Shown: positions 52,287 to 60,341 of the stretch, one piece after another | Layout of the letters: every line of letters begins with the position of its first letter | Numbering within the stretch: position 1 is the first letter of the stretch | Assembly (NCBI GenBank): GCA_008711135.1 | Contig: VUAW01000013.1 | Span: forward strand, 25,377-89,376 | DNA from: Rhodobacteraceae bacterium LNNU 3342 | GTDB taxonomy: Bacteria; Pseudomonadota; Alphaproteobacteria; Rhodobacterales; Rhodobacteraceae | Length of the DNA stretch: 64,000 nucleotides | Direction: 5' to 3' | Program-made: the position numbers and the translations under genes | Notes under the pieces: generated by a model | The model's database searches: none | Told to the model about the DNA's origin: nothing | Seen by the model: only the letters and a program-made list of their open reading frames with translations

Positions 52287-53269
52287 GCCTCGCCCCATTT
52301 GTCCGGACCATGGGCCGTGGCCCGTCGCGCGGGCGGTCCCTGACGCAAGAGGAAGCCGCTGAAGCGATGCGGCTGATCCTTTCAGGGGCCGCCGCGCCCG
52401 AGGCGGTGGGCGCGCTTCTGATGCTCATGCGGTATCGCGGCGAAACCGCTGGAGAAATTGCGGGCTTCGTCACCGCCCTGCGCGAGGTGCTGCCCCCCTG
52501 GCCTGGGATCGCCCCGGCGGTTGACTGGCCGAGCTACGCGGCGGGGCGCACAAGGGGATTGCCGTGGTTCCTGCTGTCCGCGCGGCTGATCGCGCAGGCC
52601 GGGCTGCCGGTGCTGATCCACGGGCAGAACAGCCACCAGGCGACGCGGGCAAGCGTGCGGGACGCCCTGCCCTTGGCCGGTATAGCCGAGGCGCGGGACA
52701 TGTCCGACGCTGCCGCCCTGATTGCCCGCGACGGCATCGCGTATCTGCCGCTATCGGCCTTTAGCCCGCAGGCCGAGGCGCTGTTGCGCTTGCGCGATGT
52801 GCTTGGCCTGCGGTCGGCGGTAAACACGGCCCTGCGCTGTCTGAACCCTGCGGGCGCGGAATGTTCAGTGCAAGGGGTGTTCCACCCACCCTATCGCGGG
52901 TTGCAGACCGATGCAGGCACGCTTCTGCAGCAGCCGCGTCAATGCGTCATCAAGGGCGGCGGCGGCGAGTTCGAGCGCCATCCGACCAAGGAGGTCGAGC
53001 TTCACCTGCAACAGGCGGGCGAGACCCATCTGCTGACCGCCCCAGCGCTTCTGGATGAAACCCGGCGGCTGGCGGATGAGCATGAGCCATCCGCCATTGC
53101 CGCGCTTTGGGCCGGGACGCTGCAGGATCCCTTTGCCGAGGCGGTCGTGACCGGTACTGCCGCCATTGCCCTTCTTACCACGGGCCGGGTCAAAACGCTC
53201 GACGCGGCGCAAGCGGAAGCCCGCCGCCTTTGGGAGGCACGGGTTCAGCCAGCAAGGACAAAGTCATGA
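52283..53269 (+). CDS. TrpD2-like (anthranilate phosphoribosyltransferase family) protein
   Basis: The 328-aa protein has the TrpD/nucleoside-phosphorylase class II fold: a helical N-terminal domain (LTQEEAAEAMRLILSGAAAPEAVGALLMLMRYRGET) and a middle glycine-containing PRPP-site-like region (PVLIHGQNSHQATRASVRDALP). It is shorter than true TrpD, lacks the usual anthranilate-site residues as far as I can see, and sits with cysG, as TrpD2/YbiB-type proteins (nucleic-acid binding) do in many Rhodobacterales. ATG at 52283 has GGAGG 7 bases upstream; its stop overlaps cysG by 4 bases. Its exact function is unknown. Confidence 0.75.
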   Translation: MSLAPFVRTMGRGPSRGRSLTQEEAAEAMRLILSGAAAPEAVGALLMLMRYRGETAGEIAGFVTALREVLPPWPGIAPAVDWPSYAAGRTRGLPWFLLSARLIAQAGLPVLIHGQNSHQATRASVRDALPLAGIAEARDMSDAAALIARDGIAYLPLSAFSPQAEALLRLRDVLGLRSAVNTALRCLNPAGAECSVQGVFHPPYRGLQTDAGTLLQQPRQCVIKGGGGEFERHPTKEVELHLQQAGETHLLTAPALLDETRRLADEHEPSAIAALWAGTLQDPFAEAVVTGTAAIALLTTGRVKTLDAAQAEARRLWEARVQPARTKS

Positions 53270-54630
53270 AAACCTTCCCGATGTTCCTGCAAATGGCGGG
53301 CCGCCGCGTTGTCATTGTCGGCGGCGGCGAGCAGGCGGCGCAAAAGGCGCGGCTGATGCTGAAGACCGAGGCCGAACTCGTGCTGGTCGCGCCTGAACTG
53401 GAGGATGAGCTGGCCGCATTGGTGCGGGCAGGCCGGGCGGTGCAACAGCCGCTGGTGCCCGGCATCTTCCGCGACGCGGCGCTGGTGTTCATCGCGACGG
53501 GATGCCCGGCGCTTGATAACTGCGCCCACGCGCTGGCCAAGGCCGAGGGCGCGTTGGTCAACGTGGTGGACCAGCCGCAGCTTTGCGACGCGATCACGCC
53601 TTCGATTGTTGACCGCGATCCGGTGGTGGTGGCGATCGGAACCGAAGGCACCGCGCCCGTGCTGGCGCGGCAGATCAAGTCGCAGGTGGAGGTGATGCTG
53701 GAGCCGCGGCTGGGGGAACTGGCCGCGCTGGCGGGCCGGCTGCGCGATGCGGTTGCCGCGCGCATTCCGAAAAGTGAGCGGCGCCCGTTCTGGGATTGGG
53801 TATTTGGCGGCACTCCTCGGCAGGAAATGGCCCGCGGTGCCCATCGCGCCGCAGCCGAAAGCCTGAAACGCGCCATTGCCGAAGGGCGGCCCGAAGCCGA
53901 AATTGGCCGCATTGCATTGGTGGGCGCAGGCCCGGGCGCGGCTGACCTGCTGACGTTGCGGGCGCTGCGTTGCCTGCAAGAGGCCGATGTCATCTTCTAT
54001 GACCGGCTGGTGGACCCGGCGGTGCTGGAACTTGCCCGGCGCGATGCGGAACGGGTCTTTGTTGGCAAGGAGGTCGGTGCGCATTCCTGGCCGCAGGAAC
54101 GGATCAACAGTGTCATCGTTTCCGCCGCGCGACAAGGGCGCCGGGTGGTGCGGCTCAAGTCCGGCGACCCCTCGATCTTTGGCCGCGCGACCGAGGAGTT
54201 GGAGGCCGCCCGCGTCGCCGGTATTCCGGTAGAGATCGTGCCGGGCGTCACCGCAGCCTCGGCCGCGGGGGCGGCGCTGGGGCGGGCGCTGACCGAACGG
54301 GGCGAGACTGACCGGCTGGTGATCGCCACGGGCACCTGCCGTCCCGGCGACAGCGCACCCGACTGGGCCGCGATGTTGCAGCCGGGCACGACGCTCGCGC
54401 TTTACATGGCGGTGCAGAAGGCGCCGGATATCCGCGCGCAGCTTTTGCAGGCGGGCCTGCCGGACACGCTGGAGGTGGAGATCGCCGGGGCCGCAACGAC
54501 CGGGCATGAGCAGCTGTGCCGCACGATGCTGCGCGACCTGCCACAGGCGATGGCAGGCATCGGAAACCCCGCCATCATCCTGATCCGCGCGCCAAAATCG
54601 CTGGCCCGGACGCTGCGGGCCGTAGGCTAG
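53266..54630 (+). CDS. cysG: Siroheme synthase CysG
   Basis: CysG converts uroporphyrinogen III to siroheme, the cofactor of nitrite and sulfite reductases. The 454-aa protein has an N-terminal NAD-binding precorrin-2 dehydrogenase/ferrochelatase domain (VVIVGGGEQAAQKA, residues 15-28) and a C-terminal uroporphyrinogen methyltransferase domain (LVGAGPGAADLLTLRALRC; VVRLKSGDPSIFGR; EIVPGVTAASAAGA). Full length for the fused enzyme. ATG at 53266 overlaps the previous gene. No sirohaem-dependent reductase gene lies in this window. Confidence 0.93.
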   Translation: MKTFPMFLQMAGRRVVIVGGGEQAAQKARLMLKTEAELVLVAPELEDELAALVRAGRAVQQPLVPGIFRDAALVFIATGCPALDNCAHALAKAEGALVNVVDQPQLCDAITPSIVDRDPVVVAIGTEGTAPVLARQIKSQVEVMLEPRLGELAALAGRLRDAVAARIPKSERRPFWDWVFGGTPRQEMARGAHRAAAESLKRAIAEGRPEAEIGRIALVGAGPGAADLLTLRALRCLQEADVIFYDRLVDPAVLELARRDAERVFVGKEVGAHSWPQERINSVIVSAARQGRRVVRLKSGDPSIFGRATEELEAARVAGIPVEIVPGVTAASAAGAALGRALTERGETDRLVIATGTCRPGDSAPDWAAMLQPGTTLALYMAVQKAPDIRAQLLQAGLPDTLEVEIAGAATTGHEQLCRTMLRDLPQAMAGIGNPAIILIRAPKSLARTLRAVG

Positions 54631-55436
54631 GACCTGTCGGTGATCCAGCGGGCGCTATCCTCGATCCCGCCAAAGGGAAAGAGGTGGAGCTCTGTAAACC
54701 GGTTGCCGCCTTGAGCGGCAATTTCCGCCACCAGCGGCGTAGGGTCGTAATTCCGGTCCGGCATGTCGCGCAGGTGGCGAAGCGAGGGACCCACCCCACA
54801 AGCCTCGGCCTGTTCAAGCAGCAGGTCGCAAGGCGACGGACCGGCCAGCCCCAGTCGCACCGGCAGGTCGATGCCCCTGTCCCGCAGTGTGTCGCGCCAA
54901 TTCAGGATCAAGTCTGCGTCAAAAGCGAACTGGGTCACGATTTCCATCGCAATTCCCTTGCCCTTGGCCCAGTCCTGCTTGTCGCGCAGCGCAGCCTCGG
55001 CGGCGGTCGTTCCGCCATCGGGGTCGAGCTTGCGGCTCCCCTCCGGGTGGCCGACGACATAGAGCCGCCCGAACCCGTTGAAGAGCCCGGTTTGCAACAG
55101 CGACATTGCGCTGTCAAATGGGCCTGCCGGTGTCTCGGCGTCACCGGCCAGCACCATCGCCTCGGTCACCCCCAGATCGCGATACTGGCCGACAAGCCAG
55201 CCGAGCGATGCCGCGTCGGGCATCATCCGCGCCACCACGTGGGGCACTGCCACGAAGCCCTCGTCCAAAATCCTCCGCGTCGTATCCAGGATGTCCTGCG
55301 GGGTACCGGTATCCAGATGCGCGATGAAGATGCGCGTGCCCTGCGGCAGGATCTTGCGGAAGTCTGGAACTTGCGCGGCGGTACCTGGCAGCACTTCAAT
55401 CGAGGCACCTTGGGCAAGTGCGCGAACATCGGTCAT
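54627..55436 (-). CDS. Methylenetetrahydrofolate reductase-like protein (MetF family)
   Basis: The 269-aa protein has a MetF-type TIM barrel: an N-terminal EVLPGTAAQVPD strand, VPHVVARMMPD (histidine of the active-site area), MVLAGDAETPAGP and FAFDADLILNWRD, with a C-terminal LHLFPFGGI. It is shorter than the 290-300 aa usual for MetF, as are many alphaproteobacterial paralogues used in C1 catabolism. It may reduce 5,10-methylene-THF or work in the oxidative direction. The gene converges on cysG with a 4-base overlap and is probably unrelated to it. Confidence 0.75.
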   Translation of the reverse strand: MTDVRALAQGASIEVLPGTAAQVPDFRKILPQGTRIFIAHLDTGTPQDILDTTRRILDEGFVAVPHVVARMMPDAASLGWLVGQYRDLGVTEAMVLAGDAETPAGPFDSAMSLLQTGLFNGFGRLYVVGHPEGSRKLDPDGGTTAAEAALRDKQDWAKGKGIAMEIVTQFAFDADLILNWRDTLRDRGIDLPVRLGLAGPSPCDLLLEQAEACGVGPSLRHLRDMPDRNYDPTPLVAEIAAQGGNRFTELHLFPFGGIEDSARWITDRS

Positions 55437-55613
55437 CGTGATCTCCTCTGCTGCCAGAGGGAACGCCGGATGCGCCCTTTTGTGCCGTGGGGTGCTGCGG
55501 ATTCTTCGGCTACGGCGGGGCTGATGAATTCATCGGCATCAGCAAGGGTTCCGGTTGAAAGCGCGCGGGAAGATCGCCATCTTCAGCCTCCGGTGCCAGA
55601 GCGGGAGTGCGAA

Positions 55614-55919
55614 ATGGGCAAGCAGGAGCGGCGTTTGCGCCGTCAATTTGATGCCTTGTCGCGGATCCATCCTGCGGTTGCACGGGTCGTCCACCACGTG
55701 CGCAGCAACAGGATGCGCCTGTTGCGCCTGCCGCTGGGGATCCTGATGATCCTTGGCGGGTTCCTGTCGTTCCTGCCGGTGCTGGGGCTTTGGATGCTGC
55801 CGCTGGGGCTGCTCTTGCTGGCGCTGGATATCCCGGCCATGCGGCCGGGAGTCTCTGCTGCGGTAATACGCGGGCGCCAGTGGTTGCGAAGCTGGCGCCG
55901 CCGTCTTCAGAATCGGTAG
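55614..55919 (+). CDS. Small two-helix membrane protein
   Basis: The 101-aa protein has a basic N-terminus (MGKQERRLRRQFD), a hydrophobic hairpin (LGILMILGGFLSFLPVLGLWMLPLGLLLLALDIPAM) and a basic C-terminus. The glycine/proline-rich hairpin resembles small PGPGW-like bacterial membrane proteins. ATG at 55614 is inside a longer frame; no strong ribosome site is visible. The function is unknown. Its end overlaps the convergent barrel gene by 13 bases. Confidence 0.6.
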   Translation: MGKQERRLRRQFDALSRIHPAVARVVHHVRSNRMRLLRLPLGILMILGGFLSFLPVLGLWMLPLGLLLLALDIPAMRPGVSAAVIRGRQWLRSWRRRLQNR

Positions 55920-56548
55920 ATCACCGTCATCTTGACGTAGGGGGTGACGTCCCAGTCAGGCAGGTCGTTCTGGATGCGGCGCTGCAGGCGCTGCAGTTCG
56001 TTCTGGAACTCGGCGTCGTTGCCGCCGCTCTGCCAGCCGCTCACCTGCGCCTCATAGCCGCCGTTGAAGATCGCGCCGACATCAGCGGAAAGGCCCCAGC
56101 CCTTGGTGATGTTGCTGTCATAGCCGATCGTCAGGATCGGGCTGATGTCACGCTTGGCGGTTACCTTCGCATCGACACGGCCGGAATATTCGGTGCCGCG
56201 AAGTTCGAAGGTGTTGCGGGTCGCGCCCTGCCACCGGAAGTTCGACGCCATCAAACCGGCCGAGACGCGGAAGCCATTCTCGCCCAGGAAGTAGTCGCCC
56301 ATCAGCGCGCCGCCGCTGATGCGCGTGTCACCGCGCAGACGGGCGCCAAGAACGTCGCGGCTGGTGTCGAACGAGCCATAGCCGATCGGCGCGCGCACCC
56401 CGTAGCTATCACCGACGCGGGCGCTGAATTCGACGGTCGCGCCGAGGCTGCTGAAGCCGGTGCCGACGGTAAGGCGGTCAAAGTCCTGCGCCTGCGCGGC
56501 AGAGGCAAAACCAAGTGCCGCAAGCAGCGACAAGGCTATCTTTTTCAT
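55907..56548 (-). CDS. Small outer-membrane beta-barrel protein
   Basis: The 213-aa protein has a signal peptide (MKKIALSLLAALGFASAAQAQ) and alternating beta strands (GGALMGDYFLGENGFRVSAGL; DISPILTIGYDSNITKGWGLSADVGAIF), ending in a C-terminal phenylalanine (VKMTVIYRF). It resembles the eight-stranded OmpW/opacity-like barrels. A charged helical insertion (FQNELQRLQRRIQNDLPD) before the last strand may be periplasmic or extracellular. ATG at 56548 is used. No substrate is known. Confidence 0.82.
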   Translation of the reverse strand: MKKIALSLLAALGFASAAQAQDFDRLTVGTGFSSLGATVEFSARVGDSYGVRAPIGYGSFDTSRDVLGARLRGDTRISGGALMGDYFLGENGFRVSAGLMASNFRWQGATRNTFELRGTEYSGRVDAKVTAKRDISPILTIGYDSNITKGWGLSADVGAIFNGGYEAQVSGWQSGGNDAEFQNELQRLQRRIQNDLPDWDVTPYVKMTVIYRF

Positions 56549-56655
56549 CAATACTCTCCTTAAGGATGAATCGGATCATCCTATAGCCTATTCGTTGGCC
56601 AAGAGAGCAACGTTCTTGTTCAACAAGAGCCGCTGTTGCGCGGCTGCATCATCTT

Positions 56656-56916
56656 TCAGCCGGCATCGGGCGCCAAGGCGCGGACAGCCTCAAGAATAAG
56701 GCGCATTTCTTCTGCCTCGGCCGCCAGAATGGCCACGGCGCCGGAGGGAACAGCACCCGGATCCTCCTGATGATCCTGCATGACCTGGCGCTGGCGCAGA
56801 TACTCCATGAGCTCTGCCGGGTCCTGCCCTGTGGCCAGGGCTGCAAGCAGCCGTGACAAGATTTTCCGGTGTGCAGTGAACTGGCCTTCCAGTCTTCCCT
56901 CATTCGTTGCGTGCAT
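56656..56916 (-). CDS. Small helical protein, function unknown
   Basis: The 86-aa product (MHATNEGRLEGQFTAHRKILSRLL...) is mostly helical and acidic at the C-terminus, with no signal or membrane segment. The start at 56916 is chosen because GGAGG lies 6 bases upstream; the frame extends to 57075 without support. It is divergent from ugd, 157 bases away. No family was recognised. Confidence 0.55.
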   Translation of the reverse strand: MHATNEGRLEGQFTAHRKILSRLLAALATGQDPAELMEYLRQRQVMQDHQEDPGAVPSGAVAILAAEAEEMRLILEAVRALAPDAG

Positions 56917-57073
56917 GTTCATCCTCCGCCGCTCTTGCCGCAACCCGTTGCAAACGAACCGGTTCCACTGCGAATGAACCCGCGTACCCCAAGATCGGGG
57001 TTGTGTCGCGGACGCCGCTGATGCACCAATTCCAATGAGGCGCGGACGGCGTCCGGTATTGTTGAGGTTTTTC

Positions 57074-58237
57074 ATGATTATCGCAGTTGTCGGACTGGGT
57101 TACGTCGGCCTGTCCAATGCAATCCTTTTAGCTCAGCATAACAACGTCATCGCGCTGGATGTGAGCGAGGCGCGGGTGCGGATGGTGAACGACCGCCAGT
57201 CCCCGATCGACGACCCCGAATGCCGGGATTACCTGCAGAAAGACCTTCGACTGCGCGCGACTGTTTCACCGGAAGAGGCGATCGCCGAGGCTGATTTCGT
57301 CATCTGCGCGACGCCGACCAACTATGATCCCAAGACGAACCGCTTTGACACCTCCAGCGTGGAAAGCGTGATCCACACCGTCCGGCGCATCCGGCCGGAG
57401 GCGGTGGTCGTCATCAAGTCCACGATTCCGGTGGGCTTCGTGTCCCGCATGCGCGAGGAGTTGGGCTGGGAGAACATCATCTTTTCGCCCGAATTCCTGC
57501 GCGAGGGGCGTGCGCTTCACGACAACCTCTACCCCTCTCGGATCGTGGTGGGGGAACGGTCGGAGCGGGCCGAACGGTTCGCGCAGCTGCTCCTGGAAGG
57601 CGCCATCCGCAAGGACGTGCCGCTGCTTTTCACCGGCCCGGTCGAGGCCGAGGCCGTCAAGCTGTTCGCGAACACCTACCTTGCCATGCGCGTCGCCTTC
57701 TTCAACGAGCTCGACACCTATGCCCAGGTTCACGGGCTGAGTACGCGCGAGATCATCGAAGGCGTGGGCCTCGATCCGCGGATCGGGCAGCACTACAACA
57801 ACCCGTCGTTCGGCTATGGCGGCTATTGCCTACCCAAGGACAGCAAGCAGCTTCTGGCAAATTACGACACGGTGCCACAGCACCTAATTCAAGCTATTGT
57901 AAACTCGAACTCGACGCGCAAGGACTTCATTGCCGAACGGATCGTGTCGATGGACCCGCAGGTCGTCGGCGTTTACCGCCTGACGATGAAGCAGGGCTCG
58001 GACAACTTCCGTGACAGTTCGGTGCAGGGCGTGATGAAGCGCATCAAGGCCAAGGGGATCGAGGTCATCGTTCACGAACCCGCACTGGAGGAGCCAACGT
58101 TCTTCCGGTCGCGGGTGGTCAATGACCTTGAGGCCTTCAAGCGCGAGGCAGACGTAATCATCGCCAACCGCCGCGCGCCTGAACTGGATGACGTTGCCGA
58201 CAAGATATTTACCCGCGATCTTTTCGGAAACGATTAA
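57074..58237 (+). CDS. ugd: UDP-glucose 6-dehydrogenase
   Basis: Ugd oxidises UDP-glucose to UDP-glucuronate with two NAD. The 387-aa protein has the Rossmann motif GLGYVG (7-12), [11 protein letters not shown], the substrate-binding [11 protein letters not shown] segment and the catalytic cysteine C252 in [12 protein letters not shown]. Length is typical of the capsule-type enzymes. ATG at 57074 gives the expected [15 protein letters not shown]-glucuronate would feed an acidic surface polysaccharide; no such glycosyltransferase cluster is next to it. Confidence 0.94.
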   Translation: MIIAVVGLGYVGLSNAILLAQHNNVIALDVSEARVRMVNDRQSPIDDPECRDYLQKDLRLRATVSPEEAIAEADFVICATPTNYDPKTNRFDTSSVESVIHTVRRIRPEAVVVIKSTIPVGFVSRMREELGWENIIFSPEFLREGRALHDNLYPSRIVVGERSERAERFAQLLLEGAIRKDVPLLFTGPVEAEAVKLFANTYLAMRVAFFNELDTYAQVHGLSTREIIEGVGLDPRIGQHYNNPSFGYGGYCLPKDSKQLLANYDTVPQHLIQAIVNSNSTRKDFIAERIVSMDPQVVGVYRLTMKQGSDNFRDSSVQGVMKRIKAKGIEVIVHEPALEEPTFFRSRVVNDLEAFKREADVIIANRRAPELDDVADKIFTRDLFGND

Positions 58238-58240
58238 GAA

Positions 58241-58594
58241 TCAGAACAACTGCACGTTCCCAGCCTCCGCCGGTTCGGCAGCCGCGCGATCCGGGGCCGC
58301 CAGCCGTGAGGCAAGATCCTTCAGGTGCATCACCTGCAGGGCGCGGTCCGGCCTGACCGTGATGCCGCAGGGGACATCTTCGGCCAGACGGGTGAGGAAG
58401 CGCGCCATATCTTCTACCCTTTGGCGGAGCAGGTCGATCCGCTGGCCTTCTCGCGCCAGGATCGGGCGCAGGTCATCCGCGTCGGTCAGCACCCCGCCCA
58501 TAAGCTGGTCGAGGGCCGCCGCCTCTTGCCCCAGCACCGTGAGTTCGCGGGCGGCGCGGCCAAGAAGGGTGGCGAGATCTGTCCTGCCGTTCAT
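58241..58594 (-). CDS. Small protein at the end of the che operon
   Basis: The 117-aa product (MNGRTDLATLLGRAARELTVLG...) is helical, with no recognised domain. Its ATG overlaps the cheY stop by 4 bases, so it is translated with the chemotaxis operon. It might regulate or bind CheY, but no motif shows this. It lies 3 bases from the convergent ugd gene. Confidence 0.65.
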   Translation of the reverse strand: MNGRTDLATLLGRAARELTVLGQEAAALDQLMGGVLTDADDLRPILAREGQRIDLLRQRVEDMARFLTRLAEDVPCGITVRPDRALQVMHLKDLASRLAAPDRAAAEPAEAGNVQLF

Positions 58595-58977
58595 AGGCGG
58601 CCCACGACCTGTTCGATGCACTGCTTCATCTGCGGCGTGGTGAAAGGCTTCTTGAGGAAGTTGTTCATGGCCAGCTTCTGGCCCCGCTCGATCACCTCCT
58701 TGTCGGCACGGCCGGTGATCAGGATGAAGCCGATGCGCTGGGTCGATTTGTTCATGCGCAGCGCCTCAAGAAGCTGCAGCCCGTCCAGCCCAGGCATGTT
58801 GAAGTCTGAGATCACCAGATGGACCGGGTTCGAGGCCATCATGGCAAGCGCCCCCTTGCCGTCGTTGGCGGTTTGGTAGTTGGTGATGCCGATCTCATCT
58901 AGCGCTTGGGTGATCAGGGCACGGCTGACGGACATGTCGTCCACCACCAGGATGCGCAGGTTGTTTTTCAGGGACAT
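58591..58977 (-). CDS. cheY: Chemotaxis response regulator CheY (distal copy)
   Basis: The 128-aa receiver has phosphoacceptor D58 (VISDFNMPGLDG), acidic D13/D14 and conserved lysine in FLKKPFT. No output domain. It lies 14 bases after cheR in the che operon. With the other CheY (62452-62820) it provides two receivers for one CheA; one may act as a phosphate sink, as is common in alphaproteobacteria. Confidence 0.93.
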   Translation of the reverse strand: MSLKNNLRILVVDDMSVSRALITQALDEIGITNYQTANDGKGALAMMASNPVHLVISDFNMPGLDGLQLLEALRMNKSTQRIGFILITGRADKEVIERGQKLAMNNFLKKPFTTPQMKQCIEQVVGRL

Positions 58978-58991
58978 GAAAGGTCCTCCCG

Positions 58992-59873
58992 TTAGGTCGA
59001 TGGGCCGCCGGAGGCGTCGGTGACGGCGAGGTTCGTGCGGACATAGCTGGTCACGCCCTCGCTGTGGAAATAAGAGGTGGCAGAAGGGGAAACGCGCTCC
59101 GAATGGCCGATGAAGAGATGCCCGCCGGGCGAGAGCACCTGCGCGAAGCGGCGCCAGAGCATGTCCTTCGTCGGCGAGTCGAGGTAGATCACCACGTTCC
59201 GGCAGAAGATGATGTCGAACGGCCCCTGAAAGGGCCAGCGCGCGAGAAGGTTCAGCACCTTGAAGGAGATCAGGCTCCGCGGAGCCTCAACCACCTCATG
59301 CATTCCCCCTGCCGCGGGGCTCAGGTATTTTGACCTCATCGCCTGCGGCAGTGGCTCAAGGATCTGCGTGCCGTAGCGGCCCGCCGTGCCGGTGGCGATC
59401 ACCTGCGGGTCGATGTCGGTGGCCAGCAGCTTGATGTCGAGCTTCGGCGCCTCGGGGCACATGTCGAGCAGGGTGAAGGCCAAGCTGTATGCTTCCTCCC
59501 CAGTCGAGCAGCCGGCCGACCAGATCCGAACCCGGCCACCCCGCCGCGCCCGTTCGATCAGCGGCGGCAAGGCCACTGTCTGCAGGCGTTCAAAGTGATG
59601 TTCCTCTCGCAGGAAGCGGGTGACGTTCGTCGTCAGGGACGAGATCATGCAGCCGCGCTCCTCCTCGCCTCGCGGGTTCTCGACCAGCGCCAGGTAGTTG
59701 GCAAAGCTGTCAAGGCCGAGCGTCCGCAGGCGTTTGGACAGACGCGAGATCACCAGCGGCTTCTTGGTCGCGGCGAGGACAATGCCGGATTCCTTGTAGA
59801 CGAGCTGTGCAAGGCGCTGGAACTCTGCGTCTGACAAGGACAGGGGGGACTGGGCCTTCAGGGCGATGTTCAT
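58992..59873 (-). CDS. cheR: Chemoreceptor methyltransferase CheR
   Basis: CheR methylates glutamates of chemoreceptors using S-adenosylmethionine. The 293-aa protein has an N-terminal helical domain and a methyltransferase domain with RIWSAGCSTGEEAYSLAFTL and FDIIFCRNVVIYLD. The start overlaps the cheW stop by 4 bases. The demethylase partner CheB is not found in this operon. Confidence 0.93.
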   Translation of the reverse strand: MNIALKAQSPLSLSDAEFQRLAQLVYKESGIVLAATKKPLVISRLSKRLRTLGLDSFANYLALVENPRGEEERGCMISSLTTNVTRFLREEHHFERLQTVALPPLIERARRGGRVRIWSAGCSTGEEAYSLAFTLLDMCPEAPKLDIKLLATDIDPQVIATGTAGRYGTQILEPLPQAMRSKYLSPAAGGMHEVVEAPRSLISFKVLNLLARWPFQGPFDIIFCRNVVIYLDSPTKDMLWRRFAQVLSPGGHLFIGHSERVSPSATSYFHSEGVTSYVRTNLAVTDASGGPST

Positions 59874-60337
59874 TTCACGATTCCGAGGCTGGTTGGCATG
59901 ATCCGCTCCAGCTCGATCAGGCGGATGAGCCGATCTTCAACTGAAAGCACTGCCTCCACGAATGCCTTGGCCTTGTCCGAGACCACGTCCGGAGTGGGCT
60001 GGAAGTCGTCGGTTGGTGCGCTGAGGATATCTGACACCGCATCTACAAGCATGCCTACGGTCTTGGACCCGATCGTCACGATGATGACAACGTGGCGCTC
60101 GGAAGGCTCGGTCGTGCCAAAGCCAAGGCGCGCCGATAGATCGACCACCGGAAGCACCGCGCCACGCAGGTTCATCACCCCGCGGATGTAGTCTGGTGCA
60201 TGGGGCAGGACAGTGGTTGCGGTCCAGCCGCGGATTTCCCGGACTGAGCCGATGTCGATGCAGAAGTCCTGTCCGGCAACGCGGAAGGACACGATTTCAC
60301 GATGTGTCACGGCAATGGGTTCTGCTACGGCCGACAT
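59870..60337 (-). CDS. cheW: Chemotaxis coupling protein CheW
   Basis: CheW links receptors to CheA. The 155-aa protein begins its domain with EIVSFRVAGQDFCIDI and has GVMNLRGAVLPVVDLSARLG, the CheW signature. ATG at 60337 has AGGAGG upstream; a longer frame is unsupported. It follows cheA after 4 bases. Confidence 0.93.
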   Translation of the reverse strand: MSAVAEPIAVTHREIVSFRVAGQDFCIDIGSVREIRGWTATTVLPHAPDYIRGVMNLRGAVLPVVDLSARLGFGTTEPSERHVVIIVTIGSKTVGMLVDAVSDILSAPTDDFQPTPDVVSDKAKAFVEAVLSVEDRLIRLIELERIMPTSLGIVK

Positions 60338-60341
60338 GGGT

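Noticed and set aside
55523..55534. Perfect palindrome GATGAATTCATC between the MetF-like gene and the small membrane protein gene
   Set aside because: It is short, has no typical operator spacing and may occur by chance, so it was not listed as an operator.
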